35,468 bases of DNA, taken from Lachnospiraceae bacterium. Lineage in GTDB: Bacteria > Bacillota > Clostridia > Lachnospirales > Lachnospiraceae. The position numbers and the translations under genes were made by a program. The DNA lies in assembly GCA_017455005.1 (NCBI GenBank), contig JAFTBX010000045.1:1-35468 (forward strand), written 5' to 3'. Of this stretch, positions 26,813 through 34,238 are shown one piece after another. Within the stretch, counting starts at the first letter, position 1; each line of letters opens with the position of its first letter. The notes under the pieces are model-generated. The model was given only the letters and a program-made list of their open reading frames with translations, made no database searches and had not been told where the DNA came from.

Positions 26813-29084
26813 TATAGGGGACATCTTAGACAGCAGATATGAAATACAGGCCAAAGTCGGACAGGGCGGAATGTCCCATGTTTATCGTGCGAGAGATCTC
26901 AAGATGGGAAGAGACGTTGCCATCAAGGTTCTCAAGGAGGAGTTTTCCGACAACCCGGATTTTGTTGAAAAGTTTAATAATGAGGCAAGATCGGCAGCGC
27001 GTCTGACGCACTCTAACATCGTCGCAGCTTATGATACCGTTGATTCTGACGACATGCACTATATCGTCATGGAACTGGTCGAAGGTATTACGCTCAAAAA
27101 CTATATCGCCCGGAAAACGAAGCTTTCCAACAAGGAAACGATCGGCATCGCGATCCAGGCAGCGGAAGGCATCGCGGAAGCGCACCGTAAGGGAATCATC
27201 CATCGGGATATCAAGCCACAGAACATCATCATTTCCAAGGACGGCAAGGTCAAGGTAGCGGATTTCGGCATCGCCAAGGCGGCGAGCGCGGATTCCATGA
27301 ACCAGGCCGTGATCGGTTCAGCGCATTACATTGCGCCTGAGCAGGCAAAGACGGGCGAGGCGGATGCCAGGTCGGATCTCTACAGCCTCGGCATCACAAT
27401 GTATGAAATGATCACGGGCCGTCTCCCGTACGACGGAGAAAACACCGTGGACATCGTCATGGCCCATCTGCAGAATGTGATGGTGCCGCCGGCTGTCTAC
27501 AACCATGAGATCTATCCGGCGCTGAGTGACATCATTACCCGCGCGACGCGCAAAGATCCTGAGGAACGCTATCAGAGCGCGGAGGAACTGATCGACGATC
27601 TCAGACATGCGAGCGTCGAGCCGGAAGGACATTTTGTTAAACTCTATGATACGGTCAGTTCAGGCGAACTGGGCAAGGACGGAAACAAGCCTTCTTCAGG
27701 TCAGGAAGCTGTCAGGCCTGAGAGCGGCAGCAGCGAAGCCGGCAAGGACGAGGTCAGCATGACGCCCTTTGCGGACGGAGAGACAGAAGAGGGAGCCGCG
27801 GAAGGATTTTCTCTTCTCAATATCCTGAACAACCGTTTCGCACTGGCAGGGCTGACGCTGGCGGTGGTTGCCGTGATCGCGCTCGCAGGCGTGATCGCCG
27901 GAAAGACGATTGTCGGAAAGCAGCAGGCAGCAGCAAACGTGACTGTAGAATCAGCAGAAAGCACATCGGCTGAAGAGTCCGAATCACAGACCGAGACAGA
28001 GTCGGAAGCGGACTACACGCTGAGCATACAGGGTGAGGAACTGGTGCCGGACCTGACCGGCATGACCGTCAACGAAGCAAGAGCAAAGCTGGCGGGAAAG
28101 CAGGTGAGCATGGACTCTTCCAACACCGCTTACTCGGATGAATATGAAGCTGGAACCGTTATCAACCAGAGCCCGGTAGCCGGTGAAGTACTGGTGCAGG
28201 ATGCCACCGTCTACGTCACGATATCCCTCGGTCCGGAGTCCAATCAGGTCCTTTCCAATCTGAAAAATCTGACCATCGACGACGCGACTGCTTCGCTGAA
28301 CCGCGTAGGTATCGGCGTCAGCGCAGAGCCGAGACTGGAGTTTTCGGAGGATGTCGCGGAAAACTATATGATCGGTTATGAGGAAATGCCGACCGGCGAA
28401 GCTTATGGAAGCCAGACGGCTGCGGATCAGGACGAGATCGGAGGGTTCTCAAGGTATATCCGTCTGATCGTCAGCCGAGGCAAATCCGGAGATTATATCG
28501 TTATGCCGCAGCTTGTCGGACTGACGCAGGGCGCTGCGGAGGAACTGATCGTAAACAGCGGCCTTCTGGTCGGCGGCAGGACCGCGGTCAATACGGCGGA
28601 ATACGAGCCCGGTTATGTATTGTCACAGTCGGCAGCGGCAGAGGACTTTATCAAGAAGGGAACGCCGGTCAATATTCAGATCACGGTAGATCCCGCGCAG
28701 CAGATCGCGGAAGGAACCGTTCTTCCGCCGGCAGCACAGGAAACGGTCGCGGACAGCGGCAGTACGCAGGCCACCGGCGCCCTCAGCGATGAGTATTACT
28801 ATGGCAGCATCGATGATGTTTGTACGATCGGTGACGCGTCAAGCGGTCCCGGCGAATCTCAGGAAGTCTATGTCGCGGTGAGACTGATGCAGCGGGTAGA
28901 AGACTATGTGGAGTACACCATGATCGACGAGCCGAGGCCGGTCTCCATGGGCAGCCGTGTTCCGGTGACTTACCACAACATCCGCGGCGCGTACGGCGTG
29001 GACACAGGTGAGATCCAGGTTTATAATGTCAACACTGACGCGGTCTACAGGACCTTTACGATCAGCTTCAATCCCATTGACTGA
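26805..29084 (+). CDS. prkC: Ser/Thr protein kinase with PASTA domains (PrkC/Stk)
   Basis: Membrane kinase that senses peptidoglycan fragments or lipid II and phosphorylates cell-wall and translation proteins. The 759-aa product (from GTG 26805) has a kinase domain at about 11-270, with glycine loop GQGGMSHV, Lys41 (VAIK), catalytic Asp135 (HRDIKPQN), DFG at 153-155 and APE at 177-179. A charged linker and one membrane helix (345-366) follow. Three extracellular PASTA repeats lie at about 410-476, 481-559 and 563-628, then an extra domain of about 100 residues. I chose GTG 26805 because AAGGTGA is 5 bases upstream and homology begins at LNIGDIL; ATG 26784 is the longer option. Unusually, there is no threonine between DFG and APE. 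Confidence 0.94.
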   Translation: MLNIGDILDSRYEIQAKVGQGGMSHVYRARDLKMGRDVAIKVLKEEFSDNPDFVEKFNNEARSAARLTHSNIVAAYDTVDSDDMHYIVMELVEGITLKNYIARKTKLSNKETIGIAIQAAEGIAEAHRKGIIHRDIKPQNIIISKDGKVKVADFGIAKAASADSMNQAVIGSAHYIAPEQAKTGEADARSDLYSLGITMYEMITGRLPYDGENTVDIVMAHLQNVMVPPAVYNHEIYPALSDIITRATRKDPEERYQSAEELIDDLRHASVEPEGHFVKLYDTVSSGELGKDGNKPSSGQEAVRPESGSSEAGKDEVSMTPFADGETEEGAAEGFSLLNILNNRFALAGLTLAVVAVIALAGVIAGKTIVGKQQAAANVTVESAESTSAEESESQTETESEADYTLSIQGEELVPDLTGMTVNEARAKLAGKQVSMDSSNTAYSDEYEAGTVINQSPVAGEVLVQDATVYVTISLGPESNQVLSNLKNLTIDDATASLNRVGIGVSAEPRLEFSEDVAENYMIGYEEMPTGEAYGSQTAADQDEIGGFSRYIRLIVSRGKSGDYIVMPQLVGLTQGAAEELIVNSGLLVGGRTAVNTAEYEPGYVLSQSAAAEDFIKKGTPVNIQITVDPAQQIAEGTVLPPAAQETVADSGSTQATGALSDEYYYGSIDDVCTIGDASSGPGESQEVYVAVRLMQRVEDYVEYTMIDEPRPVSMGSRVPVTYHNIRGAYGVDTGEIQVYNVNTDAVYRTFTISFNPID

Positions 29085-29094
29085 CGGTGAACGG

Positions 29095-30009
29095 ATGACG
29101 GGAAAGATCATAAAAGGCATCGGAGGGTTTTACTACATCCATGCGACGGACAACCGAATATATGCCTGCCGGGCGGTAGGAATCTTCAGGAAGCTCGGTA
29201 TCAAGCCGCTCGTCGGCGATGACGTCGACTTTGAAGTGACGGATGAAAAGGATCTCGAAGGAAGCCTGACGGCGATCCATGAACGGCGGAATATCCTGAT
29301 CCGTCCCGCAGTGGCCAACATTGACCAGGCAATGATCATTTTCGCTGTGCGGGAACCGGATCCGAACCTGAACCTTCTGGACCGTTTCCTTGTCTATATG
29401 GGAATGCAGCACATCCCGGTCGTGATTTATTTCAACAAGGCCGATCTCGATCAAAGCGGACTGATGGCCAGATACCGCGGGATCTATGAAGCCGCGGGTT
29501 ATGAAGTGATCTGCGGGTCGACGGATGATCCGGAGACGCTTCAGAAGATCCGTACCGCGCTTAAGGGCAGGACGACCGTGCTGGCTGGGCCTTCGGGCGT
29601 CGGCAAATCGTCTCTTACCAACAGGCTCTTTGAGGGCGCCCACATGGAAGTGGGAAAGCTCAGTCAGAAGATCAAGCGCGGCAAGCAGACGACGCGCCAC
29701 ACGGAACTGATCGCGCTGAAGCCCGGAGACGGCGACCTTGCGGATGACGAAGCCTATGTCCTTGATACGCCTGGATTCACATCTCTTTATGTGACCGGCG
29801 TGGCTTCACAGGATCTGGAAGGCTACTTCGAGGAGTTTACTCCCTGGATACCGTACTGCCGCTATGTCGGCTGCAGCCATGTCAACGAGGGTAAGTCGAT
29901 CTGCGGGGTGCGACAGGCAGTCGGGCGCGGGGATATCTCCGTGGAGCGCTACGAGAACTACTGCCAGATCTACGGCGAGCTCAAGGAGCGCGAGAGCACC
30001 TACCGCTGA
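29095..30009 (+). CDS. rsgA: Ribosome small-subunit biogenesis GTPase RsgA
   Basis: Circularly permuted GTPase that helps mature the 30S subunit. About 304 aa, with an N-terminal OB-fold (GKIIKGIGGFYYI). The G motifs are in permuted order: G4 FNKADLD first, then G1 GPSGVGKSS and G3 DTPGF. The C-terminal zinc-binding segment CRYVGCSHVNEGKSIC follows. I chose ATG 29095, 10 bases after the prkC stop, because homology begins there; an in-frame ATG at 29008 would run deep into prkC. The order prpC-prkC-rsgA-rpe is conserved in Firmicutes. Confidence 0.95.
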   Translation: MTGKIIKGIGGFYYIHATDNRIYACRAVGIFRKLGIKPLVGDDVDFEVTDEKDLEGSLTAIHERRNILIRPAVANIDQAMIIFAVREPDPNLNLLDRFLVYMGMQHIPVVIYFNKADLDQSGLMARYRGIYEAAGYEVICGSTDDPETLQKIRTALKGRTTVLAGPSGVGKSSLTNRLFEGAHMEVGKLSQKIKRGKQTTRHTELIALKPGDGDLADDEAYVLDTPGFTSLYVTGVASQDLEGYFEEFTPWIPYCRYVGCSHVNEGKSICGVRQAVGRGDISVERYENYCQIYGELKERESTYR

Positions 30010-30026
30010 TTCTTCTTTACAATACA

Positions 30027-30215
30027 CGGGACAGACGGAGCCTGCGCTGCAGGTATAGCGCTTCGCGGGTGACTTGCTCAGCTGTTTGTCCGGCCTATGA
30101 ATTTCCCAAACGCGCTTCGCTTGAACGAGGGAAATTCAGTACGGCCGTCCTGCACAGCCTGAGCGTCGTCATTCCAGCTCGCGCTATATTTGCGCAGGGC
30201 TTCCGTCTGCTCCCG
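30027..30215 (+). repeat. Left copy of a ~190-bp inverted repeat unit between rsgA and rpe
   Basis: This stretch aligns along its length with the reverse complement of 30235-30424. Over the first 74 bases I count about 20 mismatches and one gap, roughly 72% identity. The middle is looser and the last 60 bases are again clearly similar (for example CACAGC followed by TTCCA and ATATT). Mismatches are mostly transitions and fall on all three positions of any reading frame, so it is not a diverged protein gene. The unit has its own central hairpin at 30098-30138. I do not recognise the family. Confidence 0.85.
30098..30138 (+). other. Central hairpin of the left repeat unit
   Basis: TGAATTTCCC (30098-30107) pairs perfectly with GGGAAATTCA (30129-30138), a 10-bp stem with a 21-base loop. 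CGGCC (30091-30095) and GGCCG (30143-30147) can add an outer stem. Confidence 0.8.
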
Positions 30216-30234
30216 TTCTGCAATGTGAAGCTAA

Positions 30235-30424
30235 CGGAACAGGCAGGTATCATGCGCGAATATGATGCGAATTGGAACGGCGATGTTCAAGCTGTGAAGA
30301 ATGCTCGTACTGACCGATCCTCTGGCTGCCGCAGGCAGAACATGAGGGCGGTCATAGAGCAGGCGAACAGTTGAACGAGCCGCCCATGAAGCATCATACC
30401 TGAGCGCAGAAGCTGCCTGTTCCG
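30235..30424 (-). repeat. Right copy of the ~190-bp inverted repeat unit
   Basis: Reverse-complement partner of 30027-30215, separated from it by 19 bases (30216-30234). The two units are nearly equal in length (189 and 190 bp), so the gap looks like an inverted duplication of one discrete element. The copy ends about a dozen bases before the rpe ribosome-binding site. Its central hairpin is at 30311-30354. ACAATA occurs at 30019-30024 and again at 30432-30437, just outside the two ends, and could be a target-site duplication, though the distances to the repeat ends differ (2 and 7 bases). Confidence 0.85.
30311..30354 (-). other. Central hairpin of the right repeat unit
   Basis: TGACCG (30311-30316) pairs with CGGTCA (30349-30354), and an inner CTGCC (30326-30330) pairs with GGCAG (30334-30338). 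It occupies the position of the 30098-30138 hairpin in the other copy but uses different bases in the stem. Confidence 0.7.
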
Positions 30425-30451
30425 GATAAAGACAATAAAGGTGGAACAAAT

Positions 30452-31114
30452 ATGAACTACATTCTGGCTCCGTCGATCCTCTCGGCGGATTTCGCAAACC
30501 TGGGTCCGGAGGTCCGCAAATGCGCGGACGCCGGCGCGCAGTATATCCATATCGATGTCATGGACGGCTCCTTTGTGCCCAACATTACATTCGGCCCGCC
30601 CGTGATCAAGGCGATCCGCGGCTATACGAATCATGTTTTTGACGCGCATCTGATGATCGACGAACCGATCCGGTACATTAAAGAGTTCCGGGACGCGGGT
30701 TGCGACATCATCACGGTACATCAGGAAGCATGCAGGCATCTCGACCGTACCATCCAGGCAATCCATGAGAGCGGCGCGCGTGCGGGCGTGGTGCTCAATC
30801 CGGCAACTTCGCTGGAGACTGTCAGGGATATCCTTCCGACGCTCGATATGGTCCTTTTAATGAGCGTCAATCCGGGATTCGGCGGTCAGAAATATATCCC
30901 GTATGTGACGGATAAGATCCGCCGGCTCAGGATAATGGCAGAAGATCTCGGGTATCCGGAGCTTGATATCGAGGTCGACGGCGGCGTAACGCTCGATAAC
31001 GTCTCCCAAATTAAAGCGGCAGGGGCCAATGTTTTTGTGGCAGGCTCTGCAGTTTTTAAAGGGGACCCCATAAAAAATATAAAAGCTTTCTTACAATGCT
31101 TCGGGAATACTTGA
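30452..31114 (+). CDS. rpe: Ribulose-phosphate 3-epimerase
   Basis: Interconverts ribulose-5-phosphate and xylulose-5-phosphate in the pentose phosphate pathway. The 220-aa TIM barrel shows the family motifs SILSADFANL, HIDVMDGSFVPNITFG with metal-binding His and Asp, DAHLMI, VNPGFGGQ for phosphate binding, and EVDGGV. AAAGGTGG precedes ATG 30452. In Bacillus a thiamine pyrophosphokinase gene usually follows; here an ECF transporter component takes that place. Confidence 0.97.
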   Translation: MNYILAPSILSADFANLGPEVRKCADAGAQYIHIDVMDGSFVPNITFGPPVIKAIRGYTNHVFDAHLMIDEPIRYIKEFRDAGCDIITVHQEACRHLDRTIQAIHESGARAGVVLNPATSLETVRDILPTLDMVLLMSVNPGFGGQKYIPYVTDKIRRLRIMAEDLGYPELDIEVDGGVTLDNVSQIKAAGANVFVAGSAVFKGDPIKNIKAFLQCFGNT

Positions 31115-31148
31115 TTTCCTGATGGAATGTGGCTACGATATTTGCAGA

Positions 31149-31197
31149 GGAGGGCGGAAAATATTGAATTCCGAAACAAGTCCTCCGAAGTAAGGAG
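31149..31197 (+). promoter_or_regulatory. Possible alternative leader structures at the ECF gene ribosome-binding site
   Basis: GGAGG (31149-31153) can pair with CCTCC (31182-31186), with an inner CGGAA/TTCCG stem (31155-31159 with 31169-31173). The same CTCC can instead pair with GGAG of the ribosome-binding site (31194-31197). The two folds exclude each other, so this could gate translation. It matches no riboswitch class that I know. Confidence 0.3.
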
Positions 31198-31206
31198 CGT
31201 AGCGAA

Positions 31207-31779
31207 ATGAAAGAAAAATTAACGGTTAAACAGATTTCAATTATCGGTTTGATGGCTGCGCTGGTCTTCGTCAGTTCGAAGCTGGAGATCCGCATTCCGT
31301 CGATCCTGGGCGTGACCAGATTTCACCTCGGGAACGGCATGTGTATCCTTTCCGGTCTTTTAATGGGCGCACTTCCGGGCGGCCTGGCTGCAGGACTCGG
31401 ATCATTTTTCTTTGATCTGGTCTTCTGGGGCGGCAACCCTGCCGGCTGGTGCGTAACTTTTGCCACCAAGTTCCTGATGGGCTATTTCTCCGGTTTGTTC
31501 TATCACCGGAGCACTTTCAGTCACCTGAGCAATACAGCCAACATTGCCATCTGCGGCGTGATCGGTGAACTCGCCTACATCATCGGGTATCTGCTGAAGG
31601 AGTTCATTACCTACCGCATCGTCATGGGCAATCCAATGGAGGCAGTCTTTGCCATGCTGATCCAGAAGGGCATCACATCCCTGGTCAACGCAGTGATCGC
31701 AGTCATCGTAGCCGAGGTATTATTCAGGGTACTTGTACCGATACTGAGGAAAAGCGGACTGAGTTATGAACAAGCATAG
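31207..31779 (+). CDS. ECF transporter S component, probably for vitamin B6
   Basis: Substrate-binding membrane subunit of an energy-coupling-factor vitamin importer; the shared EcfA/EcfT module would be encoded elsewhere. The 190-aa protein has about six hydrophobic segments (ISIIGLMAALVFVSSKL, GNGMCILSGLLMGALPGGLAAGLGSF and others) and the overall pattern of the ECF S-component family. AAGGAG lies about 9 bases before ATG 31207. Its last 14 bases overlap the following pyridoxal-kinase-like gene, which points to pyridoxine, pyridoxal or pyridoxamine as the substrate (PdxU-type). The substrate is an inference from the neighbour, not visible in the protein itself. Confidence 0.85.
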   Translation: MKEKLTVKQISIIGLMAALVFVSSKLEIRIPSILGVTRFHLGNGMCILSGLLMGALPGGLAAGLGSFFFDLVFWGGNPAGWCVTFATKFLMGYFSGLFYHRSTFSHLSNTANIAICGVIGELAYIIGYLLKEFITYRIVMGNPMEAVFAMLIQKGITSLVNAVIAVIVAEVLFRVLVPILRKSGLSYEQA

Positions 31780-32659
31780 CATCCCCAAAAAGATAGCTGT
31801 TATAAATGATTTATCCGGATACGGCCGCTGCTCTCTGGCAGTGGCTGTTCCTGTCATTTCTGCACTTGGTGTACAGGCTTGTCCTGTGCCCACGGCTATC
31901 CTTTCCAACCACACGGGTTTCCCGAGCGAGTATAAATACGACTTTACAGACCATATGACACCATACATGGAGGCCTGGGAGCAGCTGAAGATCCATTTTG
32001 ACGGCATTCTTACCGGCTACATGAATTATGATGCCCAGGTCCGGGCAACGGCGGCGTTCATCTCGAAGTTCAAGAAGGACGACACCGTTGTTTTTGTGGA
32101 TCCTGCCATGGCGGATCACGGGCGGCTGTACCGCGGGTTCTCGATGGATTATGTAAACTACATCAAGGATCGTCTGATCAAACAGGCAACGGTCATCAAG
32201 CCCAACATAACGGAAGCTTGTCTTTTGACCGGCTATGATTATAATGAAGTTATGGAGGCGACAAAGGATCACACCATGCGCAGGCTGAAGTCCTGCCTGA
32301 TCAATATCGTCGGGGAGCTCAGGGAGCTTGGTCCGACAGATATCGTGATCACCGGCGTCGACCGGGGTGAGCGCATCCTGAACACCCTGGCGGATGAAAA
32401 CGGCGTCAAGTTTATCTCAGTCAAAAAGACCGGTCACAACCGTCCGGGTACCGGAGATATTTTCTCGTCGATCGTCGCGTCCTCGCTGCTCCTCGGCATG
32501 AGCCTTGAACATGCGGTCAGAAAAGCCTGTGACTTCATCGCTGTTGCGATCGCAATCAGTGAAGAAGCGCAGATCCCGGTCGCTGAAGGCGTTATGTTTG
32601 AGAAGGTCATGTCGCGGCTGAGCGCCACGGCGGACCAGGCCAAGTATATCAGGAGTTGA
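31766..32659 (+). CDS. Pyridoxal/pyridoxamine kinase (PdxY-like, ribokinase family)
   Basis: ATP-dependent kinase that phosphorylates vitamin B6 vitamers, trapping them as the 5'-phosphate. The 297-aa protein has the family pattern: INDLSGYGRCSL near the N-terminus, PTAILSNHTGF, a central DPAMADHGRLY segment, the KPNITEA motif and the catalytic anion-hole motif GTGDIFSS. It overlaps the ECF component gene by 14 bases, so uptake and trapping are coupled. The related phosphomethylpyrimidine kinase (ThiD) activity is the main alternative. It is followed after three bases by the mscS-like gene. Confidence 0.9.
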   Translation: MNKHSIPKKIAVINDLSGYGRCSLAVAVPVISALGVQACPVPTAILSNHTGFPSEYKYDFTDHMTPYMEAWEQLKIHFDGILTGYMNYDAQVRATAAFISKFKKDDTVVFVDPAMADHGRLYRGFSMDYVNYIKDRLIKQATVIKPNITEACLLTGYDYNEVMEATKDHTMRRLKSCLINIVGELRELGPTDIVITGVDRGERILNTLADENGVKFISVKKTGHNRPGTGDIFSSIVASSLLLGMSLEHAVRKACDFIAVAIAISEEAQIPVAEGVMFEKVMSRLSATADQAKYIRS

Positions 32660-32662
32660 TCT

Positions 32663-34123
32663 ATGGGCAGAAAAGGGTTGGTAAACTATCTGGCAGCCTT
32701 TCTGGAGACACGGCTCAATGCGGATGACGGTGTCTCGCTTGTGATCGCCGCCATTGCCGCGATCGTGCTGACGATACTGATCGTAAGCGTGCTGATCCAC
32801 CTGAACAGAGTTTTCTTCCGGAAGCTGATCCGGAGAAACGAACTGCATCTGAAGTACGCATACAGTCTGCTGAACTTCATGATCATTATCTTCGGCGTGG
32901 TGCTGATCGGTATCTTCTTCGGAGCGGGCAACAGTCTGGCGAGGATCCTGCTGGGGACTTCAGGACTGGTCGTGGCCATCCTCGGCTTTGCCGCGCAGTC
33001 GGCGCTGGGAGATGTCATCGCGGGCTTTATGATGGGGATCAGCAGGCCGTTCCGCCTGGGTGATCGTATCACGCTTGAGGAAAACGGCATCAGCGGCACG
33101 GTCAGGGACATGACGATCCGTCACACGGTCATCCACAGGTTTGACGGACTGTATGTCGTTGTTCCGAACAGCGTCATGAACAAGGCGATCATTCATAACA
33201 ACAGCTACAAGGGCGAGCTTACAGGTTCTTATCTGGAGTTTGCGATCAGCTACGGCAGTGATATCCGCAAGGCGATGCAAATCATTCATAACGCTGTGGT
33301 CAGCTGCCGGTACGCGGTGGAGTATGTGGGCGACAACCCGGAGAACAAGCGCGCCGCAGTCTATGTGACGGACTTCGGAAACAGCGCGGTCATGCTGCGT
33401 ACGACTGTATGGGCAAAAAACTCGGATGAAAACTTCCTTGCCTGCAGTTCGATCCGTGAGACGGTCAAGCGTGAGTTTGATCGTCAGGGTGTCGAGATCC
33501 CGTTCAATTACCTCAATGTCGTCATGCGTGAACAGAATGCTGCGGAAGATGACGGCATTCTGCGGCCGGTGTTTGATGATGACAACATCATCGTCGCGGC
33601 AGGCGAAGGCAATGAAGGCATGCTGAATGTGTTCAAAAAGGTCGATACGTTCTGCAAACGCCACAGGGTATCCAAAAAGGAGTCCACCCATCTTCGGATC
33701 CTTTCCGAGGAGCTTGTCAATATCGTCCAGACGGATGAGGGAACCTTTGACGGGGAGTTTGCCATCAGCCTGAGGGGCCAGGTCTGCGAGATCCATGTAC
33801 AGAAGGAAATGGTGCTCGATGATGCCGGCAAGAGAAACCTGCTGGCAGTATCAAGCAGCGGCCGCAACATGGCACAGAAGGGCATGATGGGTACGCTGCG
33901 GTCGGTATTTGATGACTACCGTCTCGGCAATGTCTCGGGAAGTTCCGGTAACTGGTCACTGAAAAACTACGAAAAGAAGAAGACGGAACCCGGACAGGAC
34001 AAAGAATACTGGGAGGACCTGGAGCGCTCCATTATCGCGAAGTTCGCGGACGATGTGCAGATCGGCATCATCAACAATAAAGTCGATATGGTCGCGTATA
34101 AGAAGATCTGGACGGCCAAATAA
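32663..34123 (+). CDS. MscS-family mechanosensitive channel with a C-terminal GHKL-like domain
   Basis: Residues 1-290 form a small-conductance mechanosensitive channel. It has helices at about 24-46 and 66-88, and the pore helix at about 91-128 (GLVVAILGFAAQSALGDVIAGFMMG). The beta domain begins at FRLGDRI. Unlike standard MscS (about 286 aa), the 486-aa protein continues with some 195 residues. The segment 308-415 resembles the start of an anti-sigma/HATPase_c_2 fold: a helix with LRILSEELVNIV (Glu349, Glu350, Asn353 like an N-box), a pair of beta strands, then a Gly-rich stretch (SSSGRNMAQKGMMGT). The classical DxGxG box is not evident, so ATP binding is uncertain. AGGAG lies 7 bases before ATG 32663. 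Confidence 0.88.
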   Translation: MGRKGLVNYLAAFLETRLNADDGVSLVIAAIAAIVLTILIVSVLIHLNRVFFRKLIRRNELHLKYAYSLLNFMIIIFGVVLIGIFFGAGNSLARILLGTSGLVVAILGFAAQSALGDVIAGFMMGISRPFRLGDRITLEENGISGTVRDMTIRHTVIHRFDGLYVVVPNSVMNKAIIHNNSYKGELTGSYLEFAISYGSDIRKAMQIIHNAVVSCRYAVEYVGDNPENKRAAVYVTDFGNSAVMLRTTVWAKNSDENFLACSSIRETVKREFDRQGVEIPFNYLNVVMREQNAAEDDGILRPVFDDDNIIVAAGEGNEGMLNVFKKVDTFCKRHRVSKKESTHLRILSEELVNIVQTDEGTFDGEFAISLRGQVCEIHVQKEMVLDDAGKRNLLAVSSSGRNMAQKGMMGTLRSVFDDYRLGNVSGSSGNWSLKNYEKKKTEPGQDKEYWEDLERSIIAKFADDVQIGIINNKVDMVAYKKIWTAK

Positions 34124-34136
34124 CGGTATATGAGTA

Positions 34137-34152
34137 CAGCACGGTTGTGCTG
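34137..34152 (+). other. Short hairpin after the MscS-like gene
   Basis: CAGCAC pairs with GTGCTG around GGTT. There is no T-run, so termination is doubtful. Confidence 0.35.
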
Positions 34153-34162
34153 CAAGGGATTC

Positions 34163-34191
34163 TTGAGTAATGATAAAAACTGTGGTATCAT
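34163..34191 (+). promoter_or_regulatory. Sigma-A-type promoter for serS
   Basis: TTGAGT (34163-34168), a 17-base spacer and TATCAT (34186-34191) preceded by TGG. It predicts a leader of about 40 bases, too short for a T-box, so serS here appears not to be controlled by uncharged-tRNA sensing. Confidence 0.7.
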
Positions 34192-34238
34192 AGGGAAGTT
34201 AACGATTATGATGCCGCAGGGCAAAGAAAGGTATAGAT

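Noticed and set aside
30069..30374. A 101-codon open frame on the + strand in the rsgA-rpe gap
   Set aside because: It spans the left repeat, the spacer and most of the right repeat. Differences between the two repeat copies show no third-position bias, and there is no ribosome-binding site.
30010..30451. RNase P RNA, tmRNA or 6S RNA in the rsgA-rpe gap
   Set aside because: I looked for the conserved core segments of these RNAs and saw none; the inverted repeat structure does not match them.
30231..30497. An 88-codon open frame on the - strand overlapping the right repeat and the start of rpe
   Set aside because: Its similarity to the + strand frame (LHSL followed by IFA) is only the inverted repeat read on the other strand. 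It runs into rpe antisense and lacks coding signature.
34124..34238. T-box leader for serS
   Set aside because: The promoter leaves only about 40 bases of leader, and no T-box sequence or terminator is present.
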